From an uncultured Clostridia bacterium (GTDB lineage: Bacteria > Bacillota > Clostridia > TANB77 > CAG-508): 64,000 nt of DNA. The DNA is taken from NCBI GenBank assembly GCA_934141445.1, contig CAKPCF010000007.1, forward strand, positions 1 to 64,000. Reading direction: 5' to 3'. The position numbers and the translations under genes are program-made. Every line of letters begins with the position of its first letter. Within the stretch, counting starts at the first letter, position 1. This document shows, one piece after another, positions 36,546 to 45,972 of this stretch. The notes beneath the pieces are model-generated. The model did not search any database. It was given only the letters and a program-made list of their open reading frames with translations, and was not told where the DNA came from.

Positions 36546-36577
36546 AAATAGAGATGAATTTTTTCATCTCTATTTTT
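36546..36577 (+). terminator. Terminator of tRNA-Trp
   Basis: A 13-bp stem (36546-36558 with 36563-36575) with a 4-T loop and trailing Ts begins right after the CCA end. Confidence 0.88.
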
Positions 36578-36611
36578 ATTTCTATAAAAATTAAAACTTT
36601 CAGAGGTAAAT

Positions 36612-37179
36612 ATGTTAAAAAAATCAATCATAATATATTTTTTTATTTTAGTTTCTTTGCTCTTATTTATTTGTACTTTTGTGTTACCTAACATTCTTGA
36701 AAATGAAGATTTAATAGTTATTGCTCCAAGTGAATTTGTATGGCCTTCAAAATATACTACTATTACATCATATTTTGGTAATCGAACAGCTCCTACAACA
36801 GGAGCTTCCAGATATCATTCTGGAATTGATATTGGTGCACCAGAAGGTTCATCAATCTACTCTATTTGTGATGGTTATATAAATTTTACTGGATTTAGTG
36901 GTGCTAATGGATATACTGTAACTGTAAAGTCTACACCATACTTAATCTCTTATTGCCATGTAAATCCTGATTTCGAAGTTGAGATTTCAGAATTTGTTTC
37001 TAAAGGTGAAAAAATTGCAACAGTTGGTCCAAAATATGTACCGGCAAGTTCAAATAACACTTATAAAGATTCAAGTCGGCAAATCTACAAATGGTGCAAC
37101 AACTGGTCCTCATCTTCATTTGACCATAAAAAAAGAAGGTCAAGCTATTGACCCTCTTGATATTCTATCTATTAGATAA
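36612..37179 (+). pseudogene. M23 (LytM-type) peptidase with frameshift
   Basis: The first frame (36612-37151) has a membrane helix (about 5-25) and most of an M23 domain: SYFGNRTAP, HSGIDIG with zinc-binding His and Asp, and YCHVNPDF. At about 37077 the frame shifts: the second frame (36979-37179) holds the missing end, TNGATTGPHLHLTI with the HxH motif, then the final GQAIDPLDIL. Dropping one base in AGTCGGC restores SSGKSTNGATTGPHLH in a single reading. No slippery heptamer is seen, so this is an indel (real or from assembly). If real, the product lacks its catalytic HxH. The gene follows tRNA-Trp. Confidence 0.85.
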
Positions 37180-37205
37180 ATATATTTAATTTTATAAGTA
37201 ATTGA

Positions 37206-37586
37206 TTACATTATATCATCATCATCTAAAAAACCCCAGTCAAGTTCTATCATATTTTTACATTCTGGACATTCTATTTCATCTTCTGGAGTTGAAGAAT
37301 CCAATATGATATCAGCATTACAATATGGACATGATATACAAACACTTCCATCATCTTCTTCATCAAATATATCGTTTTCTAATCCTTCTATTCTTTGCTC
37401 TAATTCTGCTAATCTAAGATTGCATAATTGAATTTTCTTTTCGTAAGCTTTTTCTAGTTTATTTACTTCGTCTAAATACATTAGTGTTAATTCAGTAATA
37501 ACCATTTTGGCATATTGCGAATCACTTTCACTCTCCATATTCTTGTTCAATTCTTCAATCACTTCATTATATCTTTTATCAAGCAT
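37206..37586 (-). CDS. Coiled-coil protein with C-terminal zinc ribbon
   Basis: A 126-residue protein: helical coiled coil (about 1-75, with LRLAELEQRIEGLEN) and a zinc ribbon made of CPYCNADI and CPECKNMI (about 84-110), ending in an acidic tail. Similar small proteins often follow efp in Clostridia; the role is unknown. It lies 17 bp after efp and probably shares its transcript. Confidence 0.7.
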   Translation of the reverse strand: MLDKRYNEVIEELNKNMESESDSQYAKMVITELTLMYLDEVNKLEKAYEKKIQLCNLRLAELEQRIEGLENDIFDEEDDGSVCISCPYCNADIILDSSTPEDEIECPECKNMIELDWGFLDDDDIM

Positions 37587-37603
37587 TGAATTAAAACTTC
37601 CTC

Positions 37604-38170
37604 CTATAGTCTTTCCATATATAGACCAGTTCTTGTATCTATTCTAATAATATCTCCTATATTAACAAATAAAGGTACAGAGATTTCTAAACCATTTTCT
37701 AAAGTTGCAGGTTTTCCAGATGTTGTTGTTGTATTTCCACTAAAACCTGGTTCTGTATATGTAACTTCTAGTTCAACGAACATTGGTGGTTCAACATTAA
37801 ATACTTTTCCTTTAATAGATTGCATTGTTACATTCATGTTTTCTTTTATATATTTTAATGCATCACCTATTTGGTCTTTATTTAATGGGATTTGTTCATA
37901 ATTTGTATTATCCATAAAATAATATAAATCTCCATCATTGTACAAGTATTGCATTTCTCTTTTTTCAATTTCAGCACCTTGTAATTTTTCTGATGGATTG
38001 AAAGTTCTTTCAATAACAGCTCCTGTTACAACATTTTTCATTTTTACTCTAACGAAAGCTGCTCCTTTTCCTGGTTTTACGTGTTGAAATTCAACTACTT
38101 TAAATACATTTGAGTCTAATTCAAATGTTGTTCCATTTCTTAAATCTCCTGCCATATATACATCTGCCAT
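37604..38170 (-). CDS. efp: Elongation factor P
   Basis: A 188-residue factor that relieves ribosome stalling at polyproline stretches. All three beta-barrel domains are visible: the KOW-like first domain with the tip lysine loop [10 protein letters not shown] (about residue 32-41), the central OB fold ([17 protein letters not shown]) and the C-terminal OB fold ending [29 protein letters not shown] before the ATG. Length is standard. Confidence 0.97.
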   Translation of the reverse strand: MADVYMAGDLRNGTTFELDSNVFKVVEFQHVKPGKGAAFVRVKMKNVVTGAVIERTFNPSEKLQGAEIEKREMQYLYNDGDLYYFMDNTNYEQIPLNKDQIGDALKYIKENMNVTMQSIKGKVFNVEPPMFVELEVTYTEPGFSGNTTTTSGKPATLENGLEISVPLFVNIGDIIRIDTRTGLYMERL

Positions 38171-38240
38171 AAAATTTTACCTCTTTTCCTATAATTTCAT
38201 ATTAAACTATTTTATATACTAGCATATTTTTCTACTAAAA

Positions 38241-39308
38241 TCAAGCTTTTAGTGAAATTTTAATATAGTCTTTATTGCATTTTGTTAAATTTTCACAGCC
38301 ATTTTCTGTTACTAGAAAAGTATCTTCTATTCTTATTCCAAACTTTCCAGCTACATATATACCTGGCTCAATCGCCAAAATCATATTTGCTTTTATATTT
38401 TTATCTATGTTTGTTCGTAAAACTGGTGTTTCATGAATATTTAATCCTACTCCATGACCAAAGGCATGCATTATTTCATAATTATGCTCTTGATATTTAG
38501 CTTCTACCTCTTTTAAAATTGGTTTTATGTTCTCTCCTGCTTTAAATTGTTCAGATATTTCTTTTTGCATTTCTAATACAAAATTATATTCATTTTCAAA
38601 AATAGATTCTTCTCCAACAATTACAGTTCTTGATAAATCCGAACAATATCCTTTATATTTTGCTCCCATATCAAACAATAATATATCTCCATTTTTTATT
38701 ACTCTATCTGTTGGAACTGCATGTGGCATTGAACTATTTTCACCTGAAGCTACAATTGTTTCAAAGGCTAAACCATCAGCCCCCTGCATAATCATATATC
38801 TTTCAATTTCAAAGGCGACCTGCTTTTCAGTCATTCCTTTTCTTATATTTTTTATAATATATTCAAATGTATTATCAGTTATTTCACAAGCCTTTTTTAT
38901 ACACTCGATTTCATTTTCTTCTTTTATAGTTCTTTGTTTTTCGATTAACGCTTCTGTTTCAACTAAATTTACTTTATAAGTTTGCAAATATTTTTGATAA
39001 TCAGCATAAGTTACATATGTTTCTTCAAATCCAATATTTTCACAAATCATAAAGAAACCTTCATAATCATATTTACTAAGCTTTTTGCAATCACAGGCAA
39101 TAATTTCATCAGAAATTGTCAATTTATTATTAACCTCTTCAATATATCTGCTATCTGTTATAAAAACATTTTCTTTTGGCGCTATTACTAGTGTTCCTTC
39201 AGCTTCTAGACCTGTTAAATACTTAATATTTATTGGATTAGATACTAGCATACCATCTAAATTTAAAGATTTTAATTGGTCTCTTAGCCATTTTAACCTT
39301 ATATTCAT
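38241..39308 (-). CDS. Xaa-Pro aminopeptidase, M24 family
   Basis: About 355 residues. N-terminal creatinase-like domain (about 1-125) and the C-terminal pita-bread metallopeptidase with the five metal ligands in recognisable settings: LLFDMGAKYKGYCSDLSRT (two Asp), HAFGHGVGLNIHE (His), LAIEPGIYV (Glu) and GIRIEDTFLVTE (Glu). It removes N-terminal residues before proline. Start ATG 39308 has AAAGGAGG; a TTG reading at 39314 is possible. It lies upstream of efp, a common arrangement in Firmicutes. Confidence 0.94.
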   Translation of the reverse strand: MNIRLKWLRDQLKSLNLDGMLVSNPINIKYLTGLEAEGTLVIAPKENVFITDSRYIEEVNNKLTISDEIIACDCKKLSKYDYEGFFMICENIGFEETYVTYADYQKYLQTYKVNLVETEALIEKQRTIKEENEIECIKKACEITDNTFEYIIKNIRKGMTEKQVAFEIERYMIMQGADGLAFETIVASGENSSMPHAVPTDRVIKNGDILLFDMGAKYKGYCSDLSRTVIVGEESIFENEYNFVLEMQKEISEQFKAGENIKPILKEVEAKYQEHNYEIMHAFGHGVGLNIHETPVLRTNIDKNIKANMILAIEPGIYVAGKFGIRIEDTFLVTENGCENLTKCNKDYIKISLKA

Positions 39309-39326
39309 TTGCAACCTCCTTTATTT

Positions 39327-40097
39327 CTATAGTACACTTAATAGTTTATCACTCAACATTTTACAAAAACTCAAGAAAGCTAAAAATACTGTATTAGTAG
39401 GTGCAAAAATACAGAATATTGCTGCAATTACTAAAAATGGCCCGAATGGAATGTATTCATCATCCTTTTTCATAATAAATCTTGCTAATAATATAATTAT
39501 TGATAAAATCGCAGCAATTATAAATGCTAAAAGTGATATTTCAGCAATGCTTCCAGCACCAAAATATAATCCAATTGCTCCCATAAATTTAACATCACCA
39601 AAGCCCATTGCCTCTTTTCCAGCAATCAAACCTCCTAATAGTGTAATTGCCACGAAAATTCCTGCTCCTGTAAACATTCCTAATAGCATATCTTTTGCAA
39701 TATTGATATTATTTAATCCATATAAAAATACTAATACTAAACCAATTTCAAAAATTGTTAAATTTAAGCGATTTGGTATTATTCTATGCTTCAAATCTAC
39801 AAAAAATGCACTAAGTAGCATTGGGGTTAAAATTAAATATTTTATCAAATCTAAATTTTGATAAAATACATTTTTTATTCCAAATTTATATAGCAAAGCT
39901 ACATACATAACTGCAGTAAGGCACATTAAAATATAATTGTTCTTTAAACCTTCTTTATTAGCCTTAAAAAATTCTTTACTAAAAATTTTCTTTTCTTCCG
40001 GAAAGCATTCATTACACCATGCAATAAATTTTCCAACTGCAAATCCTAAAACAGCTATAACCAAATAAAAAACTATGTGTACATTATTAAAATACAT
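39327..40097 (-). CDS. Prepilin peptidase, A24 family
   Basis: A 256-residue membrane protease with about seven helices. Both catalytic aspartates are in context: FVDLKHRIIPN (about residue 99) and GFGDVKFMG (about residue 163). The N-terminal CxxC methylase part of classical PilD proteins is reduced to CNEC. It cleaves class III signals of pilins and related proteins; the pilin-like protein at 26206 is a possible substrate, but no pilus assembly genes are in the window. Located between the M24 aminopeptidase and yqeG. Confidence 0.88.
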   Translation of the reverse strand: MYFNNVHIVFYLVIAVLGFAVGKFIAWCNECFPEEKKIFSKEFFKANKEGLKNNYILMCLTAVMYVALLYKFGIKNVFYQNLDLIKYLILTPMLLSAFFVDLKHRIIPNRLNLTIFEIGLVLVFLYGLNNINIAKDMLLGMFTGAGIFVAITLLGGLIAGKEAMGFGDVKFMGAIGLYFGAGSIAEISLLAFIIAAILSIIILLARFIMKKDDEYIPFGPFLVIAAIFCIFAPTNTVFLAFLSFCKMLSDKLLSVL

Positions 40098-40109
40098 TTT
40101 TTTCTTCCT

Positions 40110-40616
40110 CTAATCTTTCGTATTTTGTTTTTTAAAATAATTTTGTAAAATTTTTTCCTCAATTGGTCTTTTCCATTTTGTAATAAATATATCTTTTTCA
40201 TTTATTGGTTTTACCAGTATTGAAAACATTTCTAATCTATTTGCACCAATAACATCTGTAAAAATCTGATCTCCAACTACTGCAATTTCTTTATTATTGG
40301 TTATTCCCAACATTTTTATAGCTTTTTTAAATCCTCTTTTTAATGGCTTGGTTGCAAAAAATATATAAGGTATATCTAATTTTTGTGCAACATTTTCTAC
40401 TTTTTCTTTTTTGTTGCTATTTGATACAATTATACATTTAATATTTTCTTTTTTTATATCTTCAATCCATTTTTCAAGTCCAGGTAACATATTTCTATCA
40501 TAATCAATCAATGTATTATCTACATCTAAGATTAAAGCTTTTATGCTTTGCTTTTTTAGCATTTCAATCGAAATATCTGTAACTTTTTCACAATACACTT
40601 TTGGATATATTTGCAT
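40110..40616 (-). CDS. yqeG: YqeG family HAD phosphatase
   Basis: A 168-residue HAD superfamily IIIA protein with the nucleophile motif DVDNTL (about 31-36), IVSNSNKK as motif II, the Lys in KPLKRGFKKAI, and motif IV-type VGDQIFTDVIGANR. Related proteins include phosphatidylglycerol-phosphate phosphatases; the substrate here is not shown. It lies 12 bp upstream of the prepilin peptidase gene. Confidence 0.9.
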   Translation of the reverse strand: MQIYPKVYCEKVTDISIEMLKKQSIKALILDVDNTLIDYDRNMLPGLEKWIEDIKKENIKCIIVSNSNKKEKVENVAQKLDIPYIFFATKPLKRGFKKAIKMLGITNNKEIAVVGDQIFTDVIGANRLEMFSILVKPINEKDIFITKWKRPIEEKILQNYFKKQNTKD

Positions 40617-40751
40617 TATTCATTCCTCCATTTTATACTACATTATATTATCAATTTGTTTTTATTTTGTCAATTATATCAATTTATTTTACAATTTAGA
40701 AATTTTTATTACCATTCACTTATCATTTTCCTTTAATAAATCTGTCAAATT

Positions 40752-41423
40752 CTATTTGCAAAAAATATGCTTACCTATAGTTATAACTTGTGGTCTTGAC
40801 CAAATCCAACTTGAAGTCGCTGTATTGGGATTAAAATAATATATACAACCAGAAGTTGGGTCCCAACCATTTATTGCATCTTGTGCCGCTTTTCTTGCTG
40901 TAGCATTTGGTTCTAAATTTATTTGTCCATCAGATACTGCTGTAAAAGCTCCTGATTGATATACTACACCTGCCATAGTATTTGGAAACTTTGAGCTTGC
41001 AATTCTGTTCAGTACAACTGCTGCAACAGCTACTTGCCCTTTATATGGCTCTCCTCTTGCTTCTGAATACACAACTTTTGATAATAAATTCAAATTGCTA
41101 TTATTACTAGTTCCAGATGAAGAATTTGAACTACTTGTAATTCCAAGTGCTTTTAAAGTCGCAGAACCTGCTATTCCATCAACAGTCAAACCATTTTTTC
41201 TTTGAAAATATTTTACTGCTGCCAAAGTTTGTGAACCATAAATTCCATCAACACTCCCACTATAATAGCCCCAATTTTTTAACTTTGTTTGTATTTGTTT
41301 TACTTCATTACCTCTTGAGCCATATTTTGACAAAGCATAAACAGTTGTATACAATCCATTATTAAGAATGATTAAAGCTACTAAAATCAAAATACTTATT
41401 GAAATTTTTAAAAATTTTTTCAT
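40752..41423 (-). CDS. SleB-like spore cortex hydrolase
   Basis: A 223-residue secreted protein: signal peptide (1-30), a peptidoglycan-binding domain (about 33-92; YGSRGNEVKQIQTKL, GIYGSQTLAAVKYFQRKNGLTVDGIAG), a Ser/Asn linker and a C-terminal Hydrolase_2 (SleB/CwlJ) domain with VVYSEARGEPYKGQVAVAAVVLNR and the late YYFNPNTATSSWIWSRP. In SleB the Glu of YSEARGE is the catalytic residue of a lytic transglycosylase. It probably degrades cortex during germination, consistent with the ger genes, but vegetative homologues exist. Confidence 0.9.
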   Translation of the reverse strand: MKKFLKISISILILVALIILNNGLYTTVYALSKYGSRGNEVKQIQTKLKNWGYYSGSVDGIYGSQTLAAVKYFQRKNGLTVDGIAGSATLKALGITSSSNSSSGTSNNSNLNLLSKVVYSEARGEPYKGQVAVAAVVLNRIASSKFPNTMAGVVYQSGAFTAVSDGQINLEPNATARKAAQDAINGWDPTSGCIYYFNPNTATSSWIWSRPQVITIGKHIFCK

Positions 41424-41566
41424 TAAATAACTCCTCTTATAATCAATTTTTCCAATTGTAACTAGTGTTTCCTATTCATTCAAAATTATACAGTTCAAAA
41501 TGTAATATTTTCGTAATAATGTTATGAAAATTTAATGTATTTTTGGGTTTTTCTGTTAAATTTTTA

Positions 41567-41595
41567 TTGAAAATTTTTAAAATTATTATTATAAT
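41567..41595 (+). promoter_or_regulatory. Sigma-A promoter of the 404-residue protein
   Basis: TTGAAA (41567-41572) and TATAAT (41590-41595) with an exact 17-bp spacer, 31 bp before the ATG. The rest of the gap to the divergent SleB-like gene is AT-rich without clear signals. Confidence 0.82.
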
Positions 41596-41626
41596 GTAAG
41601 AAATAAAAAAAGTAGGAGAAAAGGTT

Positions 41627-42841
41627 ATGGAATTTACAAACGAAATCTCTTTTGATAAAAAATTAACAGAAAATGAAAAATCAAAAATTACATATAATGG
41701 TTTTTTAGCAAAAAAGGGGTCTAATAATTTAACAATTGTTTATGGATTTGGTAGTAATTGGGATTATACACAATCTAAAGATATGGCTAAAATCAATAAT
41801 GGTTTTGAAACAGAAATAGAAATGAAATCTTATGATACATTTAATTTTTGTTTTAGAAATGAAAATTATGAATGGGATAATAATAATACATTTAATTACA
41901 TCTCTCCAATTGAAAAACAAATTCCAGTAGCAAATTCTAGTTCTATCATAGATGAAAATAATTCAACTCAAAATGTTGAAGATAACAAATCTTTAATTGA
42001 AAATAAAAAAGAAATAGAAAAAGCAAATATCCAATTAACTCAAATGGAAAATGAAATTGCTAATTTATTTGATGAATTATTTTCAATGCCAGATGAATCT
42101 TATGAAAACATTGTAGAACCTATATCTGAACCTACTCCTTCTATCTCTAGTGCTGAATTTAATCTAGATGAGTTAATTGAGGAAATATTAAGTCCTATAA
42201 TCTCTCAAGATAATTCAGATACACTTTTGAATAGTATTGTATCAAATATTGCAACAACGGATTCTACATCTCCATTAGTTGAAGAAAATGTAGAAAGTAA
42301 TTTTTCTGATGTTCCTACTCATACACAAAAAATATTAGTAGAAGATATATTAGAAAATACTTACTCAAACATAAATAACTTTAATTCAAATAAAGTAGAA
42401 TTAGCAAAAGTAGATAAATTGTTAGAAACATTATCTGATAAATCAGAACAATTCGCTTCAAATGTAGTAGAAAATTCAAAATTTGAAAATTTCGAATCAA
42501 TTGAAGATATAGATAAATTATTTGGAATTGATAATTTTGTTCAAAAAGCAGAAGTTGAAATTCCAAGTCAAAAAATTAGTGATTTTACAATTTTAGAAGA
42601 TGAAGAACCACAAGAACCTTCTCTATTAGAAGAAGCAATAAAAGAAAAAAATTCCTCAAAAGTTGAAGAAAATGTTGCTTTAGCAGTTGTAAAAGATGAA
42701 GAAAAAGGAATTTCTGTTAGTCCTAGAAAGCTAACTAAATTCTATCTATTTAAAAAGAAAGTTAAATTAGCTTTTTATAAAGCTTTAGTTTCAATACCAA
42801 AGTTTTTACAAAAACAATTTAATTCTTCTGAAAATAATTAA
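41627..42841 (+). CDS. Acidic protein with N-terminal carbohydrate-binding-like domain
   Basis: A 404-residue protein without signal peptide. The first 100 residues form a small beta domain (LTIVYGFGSNWDYT, FNFCFRNENYEWDNNN) reminiscent of starch-binding CBM25-type modules, with several tryptophans. The rest is a highly acidic, Ser/Asn-rich, probably disordered tail (about 105-370) ending in a basic patch (RKLTKFYLFKKKVK and a helix). The basic end may bind membrane or nucleic acid. Function unknown; homology to CBM25 is only by eye. Good AGGAG site and promoter; terminator follows. Confidence 0.55.
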   Translation: MEFTNEISFDKKLTENEKSKITYNGFLAKKGSNNLTIVYGFGSNWDYTQSKDMAKINNGFETEIEMKSYDTFNFCFRNENYEWDNNNTFNYISPIEKQIPVANSSSIIDENNSTQNVEDNKSLIENKKEIEKANIQLTQMENEIANLFDELFSMPDESYENIVEPISEPTPSISSAEFNLDELIEEILSPIISQDNSDTLLNSIVSNIATTDSTSPLVEENVESNFSDVPTHTQKILVEDILENTYSNINNFNSNKVELAKVDKLLETLSDKSEQFASNVVENSKFENFESIEDIDKLFGIDNFVQKAEVEIPSQKISDFTILEDEEPQEPSLLEEAIKEKNSSKVEENVALAVVKDEEKGISVSPRKLTKFYLFKKKVKLAFYKALVSIPKFLQKQFNSSENN

Positions 42842-42909
42842 CGATTATAATTAGTATTTATAATTAATATTGTAAATATTGATTATAATATCTTTTAATA
42901 AATGTTACA

Positions 42910-42936
42910 AACCCGACCCTTTAGCAAGGTCGGGTT
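42910..42936. terminator. Terminator between the acidic protein and fhs
   Basis: A perfect 9-bp GC-rich stem (42910-42918 with 42928-42936) and 9-nt loop stand between two convergent genes. The T tract is short on both sides. Confidence 0.75.
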
Positions 42937-42994
42937 ATTTAATATGCTATATTATATTTCTTTACAAAAATTTCATAGTCATACATTTATTTAA

Positions 42995-44656
42995 TTAAAA
43001 TATTCCAATAATATTTCCGTTTTCATCTATATCTATATTTTCAGCAGCAGGTATTCTTGGTAAACCTGGCATAGTAAATATTTTACCAGATTTTGCCACA
43101 ATAAATTCAGCACCTGCTTTTAATGATATCTCATTTATATGTATTTTAAAAGGTTCTTCACATAGTAAATTTTTTGCATTATCAGAAAAAGAATATTGTG
43201 TTTTGGCAATACATATTGGTAAGTTTGAATATCCTAGTTTTTCTATATGTGTAATTTCTTCTTCTGCATTTTCAGAAAATTCTACACCTGAAGCACCATA
43301 TATTTTTTTCGCTATAGCTTCTATCTTTTGTTTAATGCTTTCATTTAAGTTATATACATACTTCTCATTATTCTTCTTTTTTGAAAAACTTATAATCTTT
43401 TCAGCTAAATCTATTGCACCTTTACCACCTTGTTCCCAAACATTTGCTATGCTCACCTCAATATTATTAGCTTTTAATATATCTATCAATGTATTTATTT
43501 CTTTATCTGTATCATGTCCAAACTTATTTATTGCAACAACAACATTCAAACCCATTTCTTCTTGTAAATTTTTTACATGTTTTAATAAATTATCAGTTCC
43601 AATTTTTAATGCTTCAATATTTTCTTTTGTACATTCATCTACAGTTAACCCACCATGATATTTTAATGCTTTCAAAGTTGCAACACATACGGCCACATCA
43701 ACTTTTAAATTTGATGTTCTACATTTAATGTCAACAAATTTTTCAGCACCTAAATCTGCTCCAAATCCTGCTTCTGTAACAACATATTTACCAAGTTTTA
43801 AAGCCATTTTAGTTGCTACAGCACTATTACATCCATGAGCAATATTAGCAAAAGGACCACCATGAATAATTGCTAAATTATGCTCTAATGTTTGTACTAT
43901 ATTAGGTTTAAATGCATCTTTTAGCAAAACAGTTAATGCTCCATCTGCCTTTAAATCTTTTGCAGTAATAGGTTCATCTGATTCATTATAACCAACTATT
44001 ATATTTCCTATTCTTCTCTTTAAATCTGTTAAGTCTGTTGCTAAGCAGAAAATTGCCATAATTTCAGATGCAACACTAATATCAAATCCATCTTCCCTTG
44101 GTTGCATATTTTTTTCTTTAGATAATCCAATTTCTATTTTTCTAAGACTTCTGTCATTTAAATCAACACATCTTTTCCAAATAACTTTTTTAAATTTTAA
44201 TTCGTTTCCATAAAATATATGATTATCAATCATTGCTGATAATAAATTATTAGCACTTGTAATTGCATGTATATCACCTGTAAAATGAAGGTTTATTTCC
44301 TCCATTGGAGCAACTTGTGAATATCCACCACCAGTTGCGCCTCCTTTTATTCCAAATACTGGTCCAAGTGATGGCTCCCTTAAAGCTAATACAGTCTTTT
44401 GATTTAATTGATTTAAAGCATCTGCCAGTCCAATAGCAACTGTTGTTTTTCCCTCACCTAATGGAGTTGGATTTATAGAAGTTACAAGAATTAGCTTTCC
44501 ATTATCTTTATTTTTTAAACTTTCAGTAAATTTATTATCAACTTTAGCTTTATATTTTCCATAAGGTTCAACATATTCTTCTGGTATATCAAACTTATTT
44601 GCTATTTGGTTTATATTTTTCAATTCAATACTTCTTGCAATTTCTATATCTTTCAT
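42995..44656 (-). CDS. fhs: Formate-tetrahydrofolate ligase
   Basis: A 553-residue enzyme that joins formate to THF using ATP, feeding purine and one-carbon pathways and, in acetogens, the Wood-Ljungdahl pathway. Motifs: P-loop PTPLGEGKTT (about 63-72), KGGATGGGYSQV, FTGDIHAI, HGGPFANIAHG, AGFGADLGAEKF and the C-terminal FTMPGLPRIPAAE. Length matches the family. No other Wood-Ljungdahl genes lie in the window. Confidence 0.98.
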   Translation of the reverse strand: MKDIEIARSIELKNINQIANKFDIPEEYVEPYGKYKAKVDNKFTESLKNKDNGKLILVTSINPTPLGEGKTTVAIGLADALNQLNQKTVLALREPSLGPVFGIKGGATGGGYSQVAPMEEINLHFTGDIHAITSANNLLSAMIDNHIFYGNELKFKKVIWKRCVDLNDRSLRKIEIGLSKEKNMQPREDGFDISVASEIMAIFCLATDLTDLKRRIGNIIVGYNESDEPITAKDLKADGALTVLLKDAFKPNIVQTLEHNLAIIHGGPFANIAHGCNSAVATKMALKLGKYVVTEAGFGADLGAEKFVDIKCRTSNLKVDVAVCVATLKALKYHGGLTVDECTKENIEALKIGTDNLLKHVKNLQEEMGLNVVVAINKFGHDTDKEINTLIDILKANNIEVSIANVWEQGGKGAIDLAEKIISFSKKKNNEKYVYNLNESIKQKIEAIAKKIYGASGVEFSENAEEEITHIEKLGYSNLPICIAKTQYSFSDNAKNLLCEEPFKIHINEISLKAGAEFIVAKSGKIFTMPGLPRIPAAENIDIDENGNIIGIF

Positions 44657-44700
44657 ATACTATTCCTTTCATTATGTTCAAATTATTTTTTCTAATATAA

Positions 44701-44732
44701 AGTTGGGGTAATTTTAAAATATAGCCCCAACT
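44701..44732 (-). terminator. Hairpin overlapping the DUF212 stop codon
   Basis: AGTTGGGG (44701-44708) pairs with CCCCAACT (44725-44732); the hairpin includes the last codons and stop of the upstream gene. The following U tract is weak, so fhs may be read through in part. Confidence 0.5.
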
Positions 44733-45166
44733 ACAAAACCAATAATTGCACCTACAAAAACTTGAACAGGTGTATGTCCTAATACTTCAACTAATTTTTC
44801 TTGAACTTGAAGTGTTGTCATACCAGGTGTTTCAATTATTTTATTCAATATACTAGCTTGTTTTCCAGCTGCTCTTCTAACTCCTGCTGCATCATACATA
44901 ACAACAAAAGCCATTACAATTGAAATTGCAAAAATTCCACTATCAAAGCCATATTGTTTACCTACGCAGGCAGATAACGCACATACAACCGCAGAATGAG
45001 AACTAGGCATTCCACCAGCTCCCATTAGTCTTTTTAAATTTATTTTTTTATTTACAACTAAATCTGTTAAAAATTTAAATATTTGTATTGCAAACCAAAC
45101 ACAAAATGGTATTATTAAGCATTTGTTTGTAATTATTTGTTTAAACACATCCATCTTCTTCTCCAA
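44714..45166 (-). CDS. DUF212 (divergent PAP2-like) membrane protein
   Basis: A 150-residue membrane protein with about four helices. Family motifs: GAGGMPSSHSAVVCALS and YDAAGVRRAAGKQA, then LGHTPVQVFVGAIIG, which resemble acid phosphatase/PAP2 motifs (SGHS and a downstream His). Substrate unknown; lipid phosphatase activity is inferred from the fold. It lies 7 bp after xseB. Confidence 0.88.
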   Translation of the reverse strand: MEKKMDVFKQIITNKCLIIPFCVWFAIQIFKFLTDLVVNKKINLKRLMGAGGMPSSHSAVVCALSACVGKQYGFDSGIFAISIVMAFVVMYDAAGVRRAAGKQASILNKIIETPGMTTLQVQEKLVEVLGHTPVQVFVGAIIGFVVGAIF

Positions 45167-45173
45167 ACTTTAT

Positions 45174-45404
45174 TTATTCTGCTTTAGGAACAAAATCTAC
45201 TTCATCTTCTGTTTCAGCGTTTATTAACATAGTAATTCTTTTTTCTGCATTTTCTAATTTTTCATTACATTCTTTAGAAATTTTCATTCCTTTTTCAAAT
45301 AGTTCAACAGATTTATCTAATGTTAAATTTTCGCTTTCTAATTGATTAGTAATTTCTTCCAAATCTTTCATCAATTCTTCAAAATCTTTTTCTTTTTTTT
45401 CCAT
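45174..45404 (-). CDS. xseB: Exodeoxyribonuclease VII small subunit
   Basis: A 76-residue helical protein with the family pattern FEELMKDLEEITNQLESENLTLDKSVELFEKGMKI split over two helices. It binds several copies to XseA to form the single-strand-specific exonuclease VII. Here a 169-residue gene separates it from xseA, whereas the two are usually adjacent. Confidence 0.95.
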   Translation of the reverse strand: MEKKEKDFEELMKDLEEITNQLESENLTLDKSVELFEKGMKISKECNEKLENAEKRITMLINAETEDEVDFVPKAE

Positions 45405-45451
45405 TCAAATTCCTCTTTCATTTCATAAAAATCATAAAATTTCATCTTATA

Positions 45452-45961
45452 TTAGTATAAACTAATTGTTTTTTTATCTAAATCAACTTTATAATATGAA
45501 ATAACGCTACCAGAAGTTGTTGAGATTGTAACAATATAATCTCCATTATTATTTACATAGCAATCAAATAATACATCATCTTCTTCTCCCCACTCTTTTT
45601 TTACAATTTCAATAGCTTGTTCTTTTTTATCTGTTGAATTTGTTAAATTTCCTGTTGGTTCTTGTGTTTGACTATTGTTATTATTTGAGTTAGAAGTATT
45701 GTTATCTATTGTATTTTCAGTATTATTTGAATTATTATTTATTACATTATTTTCTTGTGATGTATTATTATTATTATCGTTATTTTCAATAGTGTTTGTA
45801 TTTTCAGAAGATGAATTAGTATCAACTCCATAATTCTTTTCTTCTATTTTATTATTCATATCAAATAACATATAAAATAATGCACCTACTGCAATTACGC
45901 ATAAAACTGGTACAATATATAAAATTTTTCTAAATTTATTATTTTTATTATTTCTTCTCAT
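45452..45961 (-). CDS. Membrane-anchored Asn-rich protein
   Basis: A 169-residue protein: basic N-terminus and one membrane helix (about 12-30), an Asn/Ser/Thr-rich low-complexity linker (about 40-112), and a small C-terminal domain (about 115-169) with KKEWGEEDDVLFDCYVNN and repeated short strands, resembling PepSY-like or lipoprotein C-terminal domains. The function is unknown. It is inserted between xseA and xseB in the operon. The linker is similar in style to that of the GH25 protein. Confidence 0.6.
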   Translation of the reverse strand: MRRNNKNNKFRKILYIVPVLCVIAVGALFYMLFDMNNKIEEKNYGVDTNSSSENTNTIENNDNNNNTSQENNVINNNSNNTENTIDNNTSNSNNNNSQTQEPTGNLTNSTDKKEQAIEIVKKEWGEEDDVLFDCYVNNNGDYIVTISTTSGSVISYYKVDLDKKTISLY

Positions 45962-45972
45962 TAGATTTTCTC

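Noticed and set aside
37060..37090. Programmed frameshift in the M23 gene
   Set aside because: No slippery heptamer or stimulatory structure is evident; an indel is simpler.
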